Shown here: piece by piece, positions 17,260-28,294 of the stretch | Layout of the letters: every line of letters starts with the position of its first letter | Position numbering within the stretch: the first letter of the stretch is position 1 | Source: Gordonia neofelifaecis NRRL B-59395 | GTDB taxonomy: Bacteria; Actinomycetota; Actinomycetes; Mycobacteriales; Mycobacteriaceae | Assembly (NCBI RefSeq): GCF_000192435.1 | Contig: NZ_AEUD01000004.1 | Span: 1 to 64,000, forward strand | DNA: 64,000 bases | Direction of reading: 5' to 3' | Program-made: the position numbers and the translations under genes | Notes under the pieces: generated by a model | Seen by the model: only the letters and a program-made list of their open reading frames with translations | The model's database searches: none | Told to the model about the DNA's origin: nothing

Positions 17260-18537
17260 TCACGGGGCAGAAAGGGATGTTCCTTGATGGTTTCGTGCCA
17301 ATCGGCCGATGGTCAGTGCGACACGCAGAACGAAGGCGTCGCGGGGGTTAGATGCGTCACGCCCGGTGATGTCTGTCACTTTTTTTAGGCGATACCGCAC
17401 AGTATTTGGATGGATATACAGGGCGCGGGCACAAGTTTCGACCTGCCCTCCGCTCTCGAGATAGGCCTCGACGGTGTTGACGAGCGTCTCCGAGCCGTTG
17501 AGGGGCTCGACGATCGTCTCGTCCATCGTCTCGATCGCCGAACGATCTCCGTTGAGCGCGCGCTCGGGAAGCAGGTCCCAGCTGTACGCCGGACGCGGGG
17601 CATTCGGCCAACCGGCGACGGCGCGAATGCCCGCCATGGCCTCGACGGCGCTGGCGTGCGCGGAGCCGAGGTTCGGCGTCGTGGGGCCGATCACCACCGG
17701 CCCGTCGGCGAAGTGCTCGAGGAGATCGGTGAGGAAACGGTCGGACGGGCGCAGCGGTCCCTCGACGATCGCGACGAGCGTGCTGCCCTGGACCACCGAC
17801 AGCGCGGCGCGGTCGTACTGCTTGGCGGTGTTGTGAATGGTGAGCGCCACGGAGACGTTCTGCTCGGGCGGCGGCGATCCGACGATCACCGTCGCCGCGG
17901 CCTCGGTCGACCAGTTCAGGGCCGCCGCCCTCGACAGCAGCTGGGGGCCTTCGTCGCCGCGGACCACCGCGTCCACCACCAGGGCCTCCATCCGGGAGTC
18001 CCAGGCGCCGCGCGACTCGGCCGCCGACGCGTAGATCGCCGCGGCGGCGAACCCGATCTCGCGTCCGTACCGCAGCACCGACTCGGTCAAGGCCCTGAGC
18101 TGGGCGTCGTTGCGGGCGAGCAGAGGGAGCCACTTCTCGAAGAACTCCATTGCGACGCGGACCATCTCCACGGTCTGGAGCAGGGAGATGCGCCGGGCGA
18201 GGTCCTGCGGCACCACCTGGAACGCCTGGACGGTGAACTTGACGTTCCCCTCGGGGTCCTGGATCCACTCGACGAAGTTGACGACGGCCGTCTGAACCAC
18301 CAGCTGAACGCTGGCGCGTTGCGCGGCGTCCAGATCGCTGAAGTAGGGGAGCTGCTCGGACATGGAGTGGATGGCCTCGGTCGCGAGGCGCCCGCTGTAC
18401 TGCTTGACCCGCCGCAGGAGCGTGTCGGGCAGGGCGTCGTGAACCGTGGCCGGAGCGGGCACGTGTGCCCCCCTCGCGCCGAAGACGTCGGTGGCGCGGG
18501 TGGTCTTCAGTCGCGGGTCGGCTTCGGGATCAGGCAC
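17260..18537 (-). CDS. mabR: PucR/CdaR-type transcriptional regulator MabR
   Basis: A 425-residue regulator with the PucR C-terminal helix-turn-helix at about residues 360-415: LESGGQVETCARALYIHPNT, then VRYRLKKVTDITG. The central GGDEF-like region and the N-terminal helical domain (RVKQYSGRLATEAIHSMSEQ) complete the usual plan. It lies immediately upstream of fabD in the same direction, the place of Rv2242 (MabR), which controls the FAS-II operon in response to long-chain acyl-CoA. The 180-bp gap to fabD holds the palindrome it probably binds. ATG 18537 is taken as the start. Confidence 0.9.
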   Translation of the reverse strand: MPDPEADPRLKTTRATDVFGARGAHVPAPATVHDALPDTLLRRVKQYSGRLATEAIHSMSEQLPYFSDLDAAQRASVQLVVQTAVVNFVEWIQDPEGNVKFTVQAFQVVPQDLARRISLLQTVEMVRVAMEFFEKWLPLLARNDAQLRALTESVLRYGREIGFAAAAIYASAAESRGAWDSRMEALVVDAVVRGDEGPQLLSRAAALNWSTEAAATVIVGSPPPEQNVSVALTIHNTAKQYDRAALSVVQGSTLVAIVEGPLRPSDRFLTDLLEHFADGPVVIGPTTPNLGSAHASAVEAMAGIRAVAGWPNAPRPAYSWDLLPERALNGDRSAIETMDETIVEPLNGSETLVNTVEAYLESGGQVETCARALYIHPNTVRYRLKKVTDITGRDASNPRDAFVLRVALTIGRLARNHQGTSLSAP

Positions 18538-18650
18538 GAGTTCAATGTAGACCGCGCCCGCGGGGTTGTGCCCGAGTCGTTCGGCTCCGACGGCGGCGGC
18601 CGCCGGATCGCGGCCGTTCGAGGTACATCGGCGGCCGGGCCGCGGATGCA

Positions 18651-18685
18651 GTGAACGCCGGCGACACGCGGTCGCCGGCGTTCAC
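18651..18685. terminator. Hairpin terminator downstream of aceE
   Basis: GTGAACGCCGGCGAC pairs perfectly with GTCGCCGGCGTTCAC (15 bp, 5-nt loop), 18 bp past the aceE stop and upstream of mabR. It separates the two leftward transcripts. Confidence 0.8.
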
Positions 18686-18703
18686 TTGTGTTGAGACGAT
18701 GGA

Positions 18704-21490
<2,787 letters not shown>

Positions 21491-21716
21491 TATCTGCCAC
21501 CTATCTCGCAGGTCGGCTGTGCGATTGCCGCAGCCGGGCCTGCATGTCGGGGCCGCCGGGGTGGGGCGGCCGGATACGCGCCGCAGACGATGGATGCGGC
21601 CTTGTATCTATCGTGCCGCACATCACCTGGTTTGAGCTAGATGTGTCCAGTCACATTCTCCGAGGCTGCGGTAACCTGCTCGTACTCGAACGAACTCGTC
21701 CCGAAAGGGGATCGGT

Positions 21717-22238
21717 GTGGGCCGCACGGCTCGGTCCGTCGCGGCCGCCACGATCGCGCTGTGCCTCGTCACGTCGGCCGCGTGCAGTTCCGGAACACCG
21801 TCCGACGAGGGTGTCGCCCATCCCGGGACCTTGACCGAGACGGTGTCCCGGGCGCTCGCGTCGGAGTCGGAGAAGATCTCCGTGGTGCGGCTGTGTCAGC
21901 AGGTGGTCGCCTCGGCCGGGGTGATGGTGCGAGACTACAACGCGTTCATCAAGCGGCTCAACGATGTTCAGGACTATGCGAAGCTCGGTTCCGAGGCGCG
22001 CTGGGCCGTGGACACCCTGAATACCGGTGCCGACGAGGTCCGTAAAGCGGTGTCACCGGACGTCCCGTCGAGCATCGATGGTCAGGTCGAGGCGTTCGTG
22101 TCCAGTTCCGAGCGGCTCGCCGAGCAGATCGACGCGAAGCGGCGGCAGGCGCTGAACGCCGCGTCGGACAAGTGGAGCGGCGACCGGACCTCACTCCTCG
22201 ACACCTGCTCGGAGTATCTGCCCGCAGGCAGTGCCTGA
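21717..22238 (+). CDS. Probable lipoprotein, unknown function
   Basis: A 173-residue exported protein with a signal peptide (residues 1-22) and lipobox-like SAAC, giving Cys23 as the lipidation site; Ser instead of Leu at -3 is slightly unusual. The mature part is mainly helical and charged (SSERLAEQIDAKRRQALNAA), with two further cysteines (RLCQQ, LDTCSEY). A GTG start follows GAAAGGGG. It is divergent from aceE and precedes the DUF3052-ahpE pair, the same place as Rv2240c. It is anchored in the envelope; its role is unknown. Confidence 0.75.
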   Translation: MGRTARSVAAATIALCLVTSAACSSGTPSDEGVAHPGTLTETVSRALASESEKISVVRLCQQVVASAGVMVRDYNAFIKRLNDVQDYAKLGSEARWAVDTLNTGADEVRKAVSPDVPSSIDGQVEAFVSSSERLAEQIDAKRRQALNAASDKWSGDRTSLLDTCSEYLPAGSA

Positions 22239-22405
22239 CGCGCGCGAAATCGCTTGCGAAACGCCCAGATCCCACAGTTCAGGTCGTTAGACACTGTGCG
22301 CGAGGGTAGTTTGCCTTTACGCTGTTTCTAAGTTGCGTCGGCGTGACGTGGCTCGGCCCGCGTGAAGAGCGTGGGTCCGCAGACATCGAATGGAGGGCAC
22401 ACGCG

Positions 22406-22822
22406 GTGGTAACCGCCCCAGAAGGCAGGGCCGTCAAGCTCGGTTTCACCAACGGCATGGTGGTGCAGGAGATCGGGTGGGACGAGGACACCGACGATGA
22501 TCTTCGGATCGAGATCGAAGACGCGATCGATGCGGAGATGCTCGACGACGACGCCGTCGACGTCATGGACGCCGTGGTGCTGTGGTGGCGCGACGACGAC
22601 GGCGACCTGGTCGACGCGCTGATGGATGCGATCGGACCGCTCGCCGAAGGCGGATTCATCTGGGTGCTCTCGCCCAAGACCGGGCGCGACGGATACGTCG
22701 ACCCGAGCGAGATCGCGGAGGCTGCGCCGACCGCGGGTCTCACGCAGACCTCGGTGATCAGTCTCGGGGACTGGTCGGGCGCACGACTGGTGACCCCGAA
22801 GGCTCGCGCAGGGAAGCGCTGA
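22406..22822 (+). CDS. DUF3052 family protein
   Basis: A 138-residue acidic soluble protein. It begins VTAPEGRAVKLGFTNGMVVQ and includes WDEDTDDDLR, DAVVLWWRDDDGDL and FIWVLSPKTGRDGYVDPSEI, the pattern I recall for DUF3052 of actinobacteria. GTG 22406 is preferred because TGGAGGG lies 8-10 bases upstream; an upstream in-frame ATG at 22343 has no good binding site. Its stop overlaps the ahpE start (ATGA), so the two proteins are co-translated, which hints at a link to redox defence. No enzymatic motif is visible. Confidence 0.8.
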   Translation: MVTAPEGRAVKLGFTNGMVVQEIGWDEDTDDDLRIEIEDAIDAEMLDDDAVDVMDAVVLWWRDDDGDLVDALMDAIGPLAEGGFIWVLSPKTGRDGYVDPSEIAEAAPTAGLTQTSVISLGDWSGARLVTPKARAGKR

Positions 22823-23304
22823 TGACCGCTCAGTCGGTTGCCGGACCGATCGAGATCGGTTCGCGCGCACCGGACTTCGAGCTCCGTGACCAGAACAACC
22901 AGGTGGTCAGGCTCTCCGACCTGCGCGATCGCGATGTGTTGATCGTGTTCTTCCCCCTGGCCTTCACCGGCACGTGCGAAGGCGAACTCGGGTTCCTGCG
23001 CGACAACCTGCCGCGCTTCGACAACGATTACGTCACAGTGGTCGCGGTGTCGGTCGGGCCGCCGCCGACGCACAAGGTGTGGTCGTCCGCGCAGGGGTTC
23101 CTGTTCCCGATTCTCGCCGACTTCTGGCCGCACGGCGCAGTCGCCGACGCCTACGGAGTCTTCGATGTCGAGCGCGGTTTCCCGAACCGGGGAACGTTCG
23201 TCGTCGGTCGCGACGGCACGGTCAAGTTCTCGGCGATGGTCGGACCGGGGGAGCAGCGCGGAGACGAGACTTGGGATGCGGCCCTCGCGGTCGTCGGACA
23301 CTGA
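22822..23304 (+). CDS. ahpE: One-cysteine peroxiredoxin AhpE
   Basis: A 160-residue thioredoxin-fold peroxidase that reduces hydroperoxides and peroxynitrite. The peroxidatic cysteine is Cys52 in PLAFTGTCEGEL, and no resolving cysteine occurs elsewhere in the chain, as in the one-Cys AhpE group. The active-site context (RAPDFELRDQNNQVVRLSDL near the N-terminus, NRGTFVVGRDGTVKF later) is typical. It overlaps the DUF3052 stop by ATGA. In the remembered M. tuberculosis order ahpE (Rv2238c) has the same neighbours. A bidirectional hairpin ends the transcript. Confidence 0.92.
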   Translation: MTAQSVAGPIEIGSRAPDFELRDQNNQVVRLSDLRDRDVLIVFFPLAFTGTCEGELGFLRDNLPRFDNDYVTVVAVSVGPPPTHKVWSSAQGFLFPILADFWPHGAVADAYGVFDVERGFPNRGTFVVGRDGTVKFSAMVGPGEQRGDETWDAALAVVGH

Positions 23305-23324
23305 CGAACCCCGCATAGACCATT

Positions 23325-23355
23325 CGACCCCGATCGGTTGCGCCGATCGGGGTCG
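23325..23355. terminator. Bidirectional hairpin terminator between ahpE and SGNH hydrolase
   Basis: CGACCCCGATCGG pairs perfectly with CCGATCGGGGTCG (13 bp, 5-nt loop), followed by TCTTG on the right. It serves both converging genes. Confidence 0.85.
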
Positions 23356-23369
23356 TCTTGCGTCGGTCG

Positions 23370-24251
23370 TCAGCGGCGGGGGAACGAGGTCGCCAGTGCG
23401 CTGGCGAACAGTCGGTTCCGCTGAATCATCGCCGCCGACGTGTAGTGGACTCCATCGACGTACCACGACGGGTCGGTGTGCTTCGCGAAGTCGTACACGC
23501 GCAGGTTCGGGTATCGCTGCGCCGCGCGGCGCAGGGCGGCGTTGAACGCCTTCATGTGCGAGTTCGCGTAGTCCGGGACATCCGGACCCGCGGTGCGGAC
23601 CGTCGGCCACAGCACCGGGCGCCCGGCGAGTCGCTGCATGACCCGGTCGATGCGCCGGTCGGCGTTGATTGGATTGCCCTGTGCGATCAGGGCGGCGTCG
23701 TTGGCGCCGAGCGCGATGATCCAGCAGCCGTCGCGTCCGTGCGCGAGCTCGGTGCCGATGGCTTCCAGGCCGCTCTGCTGCCCGCCGACACGCTCCGTCA
23801 CCGAGCGGCCGTTGATGGCATCCAGATACACGTTCTCCGCACCGACGCGCCGGTACTGCGCGGTCATCCGGTCCGACGGGCTCGGCACCCGCAGCGAGTT
23901 GTCGAGCCCGACCGAGGTCGAGTCGCCGATCTGGACGACGGTCTTGCACATCGTCTTCTGATTCGGACGCGGCAGGTTCTTCGTGCCCGAACCCTGCGGG
24001 TGGGTCAGCATCCAGAGGTACGACGGGACGTCGAACATGGTGTCGGAGAACCCGCGCTGGGTGCCGAGTTCCTGGGTGATCACCCGAGACACCACGTCGA
24101 GCGTGCCGGCCGCGTCGGTCTTGGCGGACGCGGCCGGAGCGACGATCGACGAGACGGCGACGGTCGCGGCGAGGACTGCGGCCGCTCGACGTCCACGTCG
24201 CATCGTGCTCCGACGTGCGGGCGGGGTGGTGTCAGGGTTCTCAGCAGTCAC
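23370..24251 (-). CDS. Exported SGNH/GDSL-type hydrolase
   Basis: A 293-residue secreted esterase-like protein. A signal peptide (basic MRRGRRAA, hydrophobic core, cleavage after ASA at about 43) leads into an SGNH fold. The nucleophile is Ser111 in VQIGDSTSVG (block I), block III is LGANDAA, and block V is DGVHYT with the catalytic His. GTG 24251 is chosen because GGAG lies five bases upstream. Likely substrates are acyl or acetyl esters in the cell envelope; the exact one is unknown. It stands alone between converging terminators. Confidence 0.82.
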   Translation of the reverse strand: MTAENPDTTPPARRSTMRRGRRAAAVLAATVAVSSIVAPAASAKTDAAGTLDVVSRVITQELGTQRGFSDTMFDVPSYLWMLTHPQGSGTKNLPRPNQKTMCKTVVQIGDSTSVGLDNSLRVPSPSDRMTAQYRRVGAENVYLDAINGRSVTERVGGQQSGLEAIGTELAHGRDGCWIIALGANDAALIAQGNPINADRRIDRVMQRLAGRPVLWPTVRTAGPDVPDYANSHMKAFNAALRRAAQRYPNLRVYDFAKHTDPSWYVDGVHYTSAAMIQRNRLFASALATSFPRR

Positions 24252-24386
24252 AATGTCTCCATTGGACCGGACGCACGACAGCCGCGGCAACGCGGTTCGG
24301 TGTCGGATGGGTCACATTCCCCGCGCCCGCCCGGGCTCGGAACCGGCGACCTGGGACGACCTTCGGGAACCTCTGAACCGGCTCTT

Positions 24387-25199
24387 TCAGATCAGATAGT
24401 GCAGACTGCGGATCACCGCGGCGCCGAGCACGGTGTCGCCGGAGACCTCGACGTCGACGTTCTCGGCTGCGGGTCGGCCGCCGGCGCAGCGGGCCAGATC
24501 GGCGCCGTCGAGCCGCAGTGTGACATCGGGCTCGCCGTCGATCCCCGGCACGACCGCCGAGCGGTCCTCGGTCGCGATGTAGACGGTGAACGGGTAGACG
24601 CCGGTGATCTCGAAGCACACCGTGCTGCCGACTTCGGCGCGTGCCTTCTTGCCGACGATGTACGGCATCGAGGCCTCGATCTCGCGTAGTGCCCAGTGCG
24701 CGGGTTCCGGATTCTGCGGGTCGCCGAGGCCGAGCGAGTCGCGGATGTCGATCTCGTGCACCCAGCAGTCGAAGTCGCGGATCCGCATGAACCGCCCGTA
24801 CGAGTCGGGGCCGGCGGGCGTCGCCGACTCGGCGTCCCACTGTCCCTCGGTCATTCCGTGCAGCGTCTTGCTGCGGTCCGCGGTCACTGAACGCAGGTCG
24901 GCCATCAGTTCGTCGCGGGACCTAGCGCGGTAGTGGTCGATCCACCGCTCGTTGAGTTCACCGATCGGATTCTTCACGTGCTCGACGGTGCTCGCGTCGA
25001 TGGTCGAGTCCGGCTGCAGACCCGCCAGCATCGATTCGGTGCCGACGATGTGGGCGACGATGTCCCGCACCTGCCAGCCGGGCAGCGTCGACGGCGCGGT
25101 CCACTGCTCGTCGGTCAGCGACGACGCGAGGTCGTCGATCACCTTCCACTGGGTCTCGAGTGCGGTGATCAGCGGTTCCTGCGGAACGATGGTCGTCAC
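24387..25199 (-). CDS. Maleylpyruvate isomerase family, mycothiol-dependent-type enzyme
   Basis: A 270-residue protein of the MDMPI/DinB-like group. The N-terminal helical domain has LPGWQVRDIVAHIVGTESML, with the His that helps bind divalent metal, and WVHEIDIRDSLGLGDP supplying further ligands. The C-terminal part is a small alpha/beta domain like that of mycothiol S-transferases. Such enzymes attach mycothiol to electrophiles or isomerise substrates in actinobacteria. The GTG start at 25199 has GGAAGG upstream. The true substrate is unknown and maleylpyruvate should not be assumed. Confidence 0.78.
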   Translation of the reverse strand: MTTIVPQEPLITALETQWKVIDDLASSLTDEQWTAPSTLPGWQVRDIVAHIVGTESMLAGLQPDSTIDASTVEHVKNPIGELNERWIDHYRARSRDELMADLRSVTADRSKTLHGMTEGQWDAESATPAGPDSYGRFMRIRDFDCWVHEIDIRDSLGLGDPQNPEPAHWALREIEASMPYIVGKKARAEVGSTVCFEITGVYPFTVYIATEDRSAVVPGIDGEPDVTLRLDGADLARCAGGRPAAENVDVEVSGDTVLGAAVIRSLHYLI

Positions 25200-25325
25200 T
25201 GGGGGTCCTTCCAGACGTTGAGGGCTCGCCGTCCACGCTAGTCCGCGTCGTCGCGCACATCCCGGTTTGGGCCGGACACCTTCCAGCCGATATCTTGGTG
25301 TGGGCCGAGCCACGTTCTCGGCGAG

Positions 25326-25400
25326 GCGCGTATAGCTCAGCGGTAGAGCTCTGGTCTTACACACCAGCGGTCAGGGGTTCGAATCCCTTTGCGCGCACCA
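25326..25400 (+). tRNA. tRNA-Val (TAC), CCA encoded
   Basis: A cloverleaf with acceptor GCGCGTA paired with TGCGCGC, D-loop AGCTCAGCGGTAGAGCT, anticodon TAC in CTTACAC, and T-arm AGGGGTTCGAATCCCTT. Discriminator A is followed by a genome-encoded CCA at 25398-25400. It converges on tRNA-Cys across a long hairpin. Confidence 0.95.
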
Positions 25401-25411
25401 TCATTCGCTGC

Positions 25412-25477
25412 ATCCGCGTACCAAACCTGCATCCGCGTGCACCCGGACAGGCGCGGATGCAGGTTCGGTACGCGGAT
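25412..25477. terminator. Long hairpin between converging tRNA genes
   Basis: The arms 25412-25437 and 25452-25477 are complementary at 25 of 26 positions, with a 14-nt loop. It starts 11 bp after the tRNA-Val CCA and ends 12 bp before the tRNA-Cys 3' end, so it can stop both transcripts. It is unusually long for an intrinsic terminator and has no T-run. Confidence 0.75.
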
Positions 25478-25489
25478 GACGGACAGTAG

Positions 25490-25561
25490 AGCGGATGGCA
25501 GGATTCGAACCCGCGTCGCACGGTTTTGCAGACCGCTGCCTTGCCTCTCAGCCACACCCGC
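25490..25561 (-). tRNA. tRNA-Cys (GCA)
   Basis: A 72-nt cloverleaf with acceptor GCGGGTG paired with CATCCGC and discriminator T (U73, the identity base for cysteine). The anticodon is GCA in TCTGCAAAA and the T-arm is GCGGGTTCGAATCCTGC. CCA is not encoded. Confidence 0.95.
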
Positions 25562-25630
25562 AGGGTTCTCACTGTTACGCGTATGGGCGATTCCGACCAC
25601 CGTTACGGTCGGCGTGAGTTCAACCGGCAG

Positions 25631-26443
25631 TCACTCGACGGGTACGTCGCGCTGGATCGGGCCGGAGCCGAAGGAGCGGGCGGCGGCGCCCGTCATCAGC
25701 CGAGCGGGCTCGGGGTCGGCGCGCAGGCGGCGCTCGAGTTCGGCCGAGTCGGGCACCGGGCCGTCGGAGGCGACGACGATGATGTTCCCGCTGCGACGGC
25801 CCTTGAACATCGACGGATCGGCGATCAGGGCGACGTCGTCGAACACCTCACCGATGGTCGCGACCTCGCTGCGGACGGAGCGCAGATCGCGGCGGTCGCC
25901 GCAGTTCGCGATGTAGAGACCGCCGGGAACGAGCACGCGCCGGACGGCTTCGGTGAACTCGACGGTCCTGAGGTGTGTCGGGGTGAGGCTCTCGGCGAAG
26001 GCATCGCGGATGACGACGTCGCGCGTCTGCGCCCGCAGATCGGAGACCACCTCGCGGGCGTCCCCGACGCGGATGCGCAGGCGGGGAGCGCGGGGGAGGT
26101 CGAACCACTCGCGGGCGAGCCTCGCGAGTTCGGCGTCGATCTCGACGGCGACGTGTCGCGACTCGGGGTAGGCGTGCGCGAGATGACGCGGCAGCGCGCA
26201 CGCCGCCGCACCCAGGTGCAGGACGCGGAGTGGCTCGGCGCGGTCGGGGTAACGGTCCTCGATGGCGGCGACGGCCTGGCGCATGTACTCGAACTCCAGG
26301 AGTTCGGGGTCGGCCGCGATGTGGCTGCTCTGCGCGCCGTTGACCGAGAGCAGCCAGCCGCCCTCGCGGTCGGAGGTCAGCTCGGCGGTGCCGGTGGAGA
26401 TGTCGAAGGAGCCGGGTTCGGGCTCGGGACGTGCGGTGGCCAT
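25631..26443 (-). CDS. Spermidine synthase-like class I methyltransferase-fold protein
   Basis: A 270-residue protein of the polyamine aminopropyltransferase superfamily. The nucleotide motif is LRVLHLGAAACALPRHLA and the acidic residue after the second strand is in VAVEIDAELARLAREWF. Next come VGDAREVV and VIRDAFAESLTP; the last stands where spermidine synthases have the catalytic Asp region. Membrane segments seen in some fused relatives are absent. ATG 26443 starts at MATARPEPEPG. It is divergent from cobD across 35 bp. True polyamine synthesis is doubtful without a decarboxylase nearby; another small-molecule transfer is possible. Confidence 0.75.
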   Translation of the reverse strand: MATARPEPEPGSFDISTGTAELTSDREGGWLLSVNGAQSSHIAADPELLEFEYMRQAVAAIEDRYPDRAEPLRVLHLGAAACALPRHLAHAYPESRHVAVEIDAELARLAREWFDLPRAPRLRIRVGDAREVVSDLRAQTRDVVIRDAFAESLTPTHLRTVEFTEAVRRVLVPGGLYIANCGDRRDLRSVRSEVATIGEVFDDVALIADPSMFKGRRSGNIIVVASDGPVPDSAELERRLRADPEPARLMTGAAARSFGSGPIQRDVPVE

Positions 26444-26478
26444 CGAAGCCGATGGTATCGCGTCGATACGATCACCTG

Positions 26479-27384
26479 ATGCGCAGGAATCGGTCGGAAG
26501 CGGTGGGTCTCGTGGTCGGCGCGGCGGCGGACGCGGCCGTCGGGGACCCGCAGCGCTATCACCCGGTCGCCGGATTCGGGACTGCCGTATCCCGTGTGGA
26601 GCGGCTGACGTACACCGACAGCCGACCGGTCGGAGCCGCCTTCGCAGTCGGGTGGATCGGCGCGGCGGCGACAGCCGGAGCACTCGCCCGGAGGGCGGGC
26701 TGGCTGGGAACTGCGGCGGCGACGTTCACCGCCCTGGGCGGGACCTCCCTGTGCACCGTCGGCGAGCAGATCGCGGACGCACTGGACGCCGGGGACATCG
26801 AGGAGGCGCGACGGCTCGTCTCGGGTCTCGTCGGCCGGGACCCGAACCTGCTCGACGAATCGGGGATCTGCCGGGCCGCGGTGGAGTCGATCGCCGAGAA
26901 CACCTCCGACGCGGCGGTCGCGCCGCTGTTCTGGGGCGCGGTCGCGGGTGCACCGGGATTGCTCGGCTATCGGGCGGCGAACACCCTCGACGCCATGATC
27001 GGCTACCGCTCAGAGCGCTACCTCCGGTTCGGCTGGGCGGCGGCGCGGATCGACGATGGCGCCAACCTCGTCCCGGCACGGCTGACGGCGCTGATCGCCG
27101 CGGTCGTGAGCGGCCGTCCGGGCGACGCGTGGCGGGCGGTGCGCAGAGACGCCGCCAAACATCCCAGTCCGAACGCGGGAGTCGTCGAAGCGGCGTTCGC
27201 GGGGGCCTTGGGCATCGAGTTGGGCGGCCGGACCATCTACGCTCACGGGACGGAGGAGCGGCCGACGCTAGGGGACGGCCATGCTCCGACTGCCGCGGAC
27301 CTGCGTGCGGCAGTCGTACTGTCACGGCGAGTTCAGGCGGCGGCCGCGGCCTTGGCGGTGGGCGGGCGTTGGTGGATGGGCTGA
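26479..27384 (+). CDS. cobD: Adenosylcobinamide-phosphate synthase CobD/CbiB
   Basis: A 301-residue membrane protein that joins aminopropanol (or its phosphate) to adenosylcobyric acid in cobalamin synthesis. It shows the family landmarks DPQRYHPVAGFG near the N-terminus, SIAENTSDAAVAPLFWGAVA in the middle, NTLDAMIGYRSERYLRFGWA and the C-terminal SPNAGVVEAAFAGALGIELG. Several hydrophobic helices fit an integral membrane enzyme. In the remembered M. tuberculosis order cobD (Rv2236c) also lies between ahpE and SURF1. The aminotransferase-like cobC is 4 kb away. No cobalamin riboswitch is seen in the 35-bp upstream gap. Confidence 0.92.
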   Translation: MRRNRSEAVGLVVGAAADAAVGDPQRYHPVAGFGTAVSRVERLTYTDSRPVGAAFAVGWIGAAATAGALARRAGWLGTAAATFTALGGTSLCTVGEQIADALDAGDIEEARRLVSGLVGRDPNLLDESGICRAAVESIAENTSDAAVAPLFWGAVAGAPGLLGYRAANTLDAMIGYRSERYLRFGWAAARIDDGANLVPARLTALIAAVVSGRPGDAWRAVRRDAAKHPSPNAGVVEAAFAGALGIELGGRTIYAHGTEERPTLGDGHAPTAADLRAAVVLSRRVQAAAAALAVGGRWWMG

Positions 27385-27482
27385 ACTGCTGCTTCTCGGT
27401 GGAAACGCCGGAACCGTCGCTTCGCCGGACTACTGTTCGCGGTAGCGCGGACTCCACATGTCGTCCGCGGAAGAGGTGGAAC

Positions 27483-28145
27483 ATGACACGGAATCTGCGT
27501 TTGTCGGCTGTTGGAGTGTCGGTCGCGGGGGTGGTCGCCGTACTGGCCGCGGCGCCGGGGACTGCGGGCGCGGCCGGGAAGGGGACCGCGCTCTCGGCAC
27601 ACGACAACGGCGACTGCACTGTCACCATCACGCTGACGAACTATACGAACACGACGTACTACCAGCCCGACTGGTGGTTCGACCAGGAGGGACCGCCGCC
27701 TGCGAACGGTTCGGATCCGGCGGACTTCGTCTCGCCGTGGCGAGAGGTCCCGTCGACTGGAACCAACTGGCCGTTCGCCAGATGGATCGGCGATCCGCCC
27801 CTGCATTCCGAGGTTGCGGACGGTGTCGCGAAATGGCCTGGCTCGCCTTACAACTCGAGCGCCCAGCCCGACGGCTACGAGTCGAGTGCGACTATCGATC
27901 CCCGCGAAGCGGAGAACCCGGCACCGCCTGCAGTCGCCGACGACGGCTCATACACGATCTGGTTCCGAATCAACAACGGTCCGCAGACAGCCGACCGGGT
28001 CCCGCCGGCTTCGGTCAAGGTGACCGGTTGTGAGTCCAGTGGCGGCTCGTCGGACGGTTCCAGCGGGGGCTCGAGCGGTTCCACCGGAGGGTCGCTCGAC
28101 TTCGGCTCACTCGACTTCGGTTCGATCTTCAAGCCGTTCAGTTGA
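27483..28145 (+). CDS. Secreted protein A of a tandem pair, unknown
   Basis: A 220-residue exported protein with a signal peptide (cleavage near residue 30, TAGA-AG). The mature domain starts TALSAHDNGDCTVTITLTNY and contains TTYYQPDWWFDQEG. It ends at VKVTGC, after which comes a Ser/Gly-rich tail with repeated LDFGS units. Two conserved cysteines probably form a disulfide, and the beta-rich pattern suggests an immunoglobulin-like or carbohydrate-binding fold. The ATG has GAGGTGG upstream. The next gene encodes a paralogue with the same plan. I do not recognise the family; surface or secreted location is the only firm inference. Confidence 0.8.
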   Translation: MTRNLRLSAVGVSVAGVVAVLAAAPGTAGAAGKGTALSAHDNGDCTVTITLTNYTNTTYYQPDWWFDQEGPPPANGSDPADFVSPWREVPSTGTNWPFARWIGDPPLHSEVADGVAKWPGSPYNSSAQPDGYESSATIDPREAENPAPPAVADDGSYTIWFRINNGPQTADRVPPASVKVTGCESSGGSSDGSSGGSSGSTGGSLDFGSLDFGSIFKPFS

Positions 28146-28294
28146 GCATCTGCGCTGACCGTGGCAGATCTGTGCGCTGCGGTCGTCGGGTGGAGGGCGC
28201 GCCCCCTGAATAGCTGACTACTCACCGGTAGCCGAAGCCGGAATCGGAATGATTGCTACTTTCGCCCGAGTTCGACTATCGAAGGGAATCGATG

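Noticed and set aside
26444-26478. Possible cobalamin riboswitch before cobD
   Set aside because: The gap is only 35 bp and contains no B12-box-like sequence; far too short for the element.
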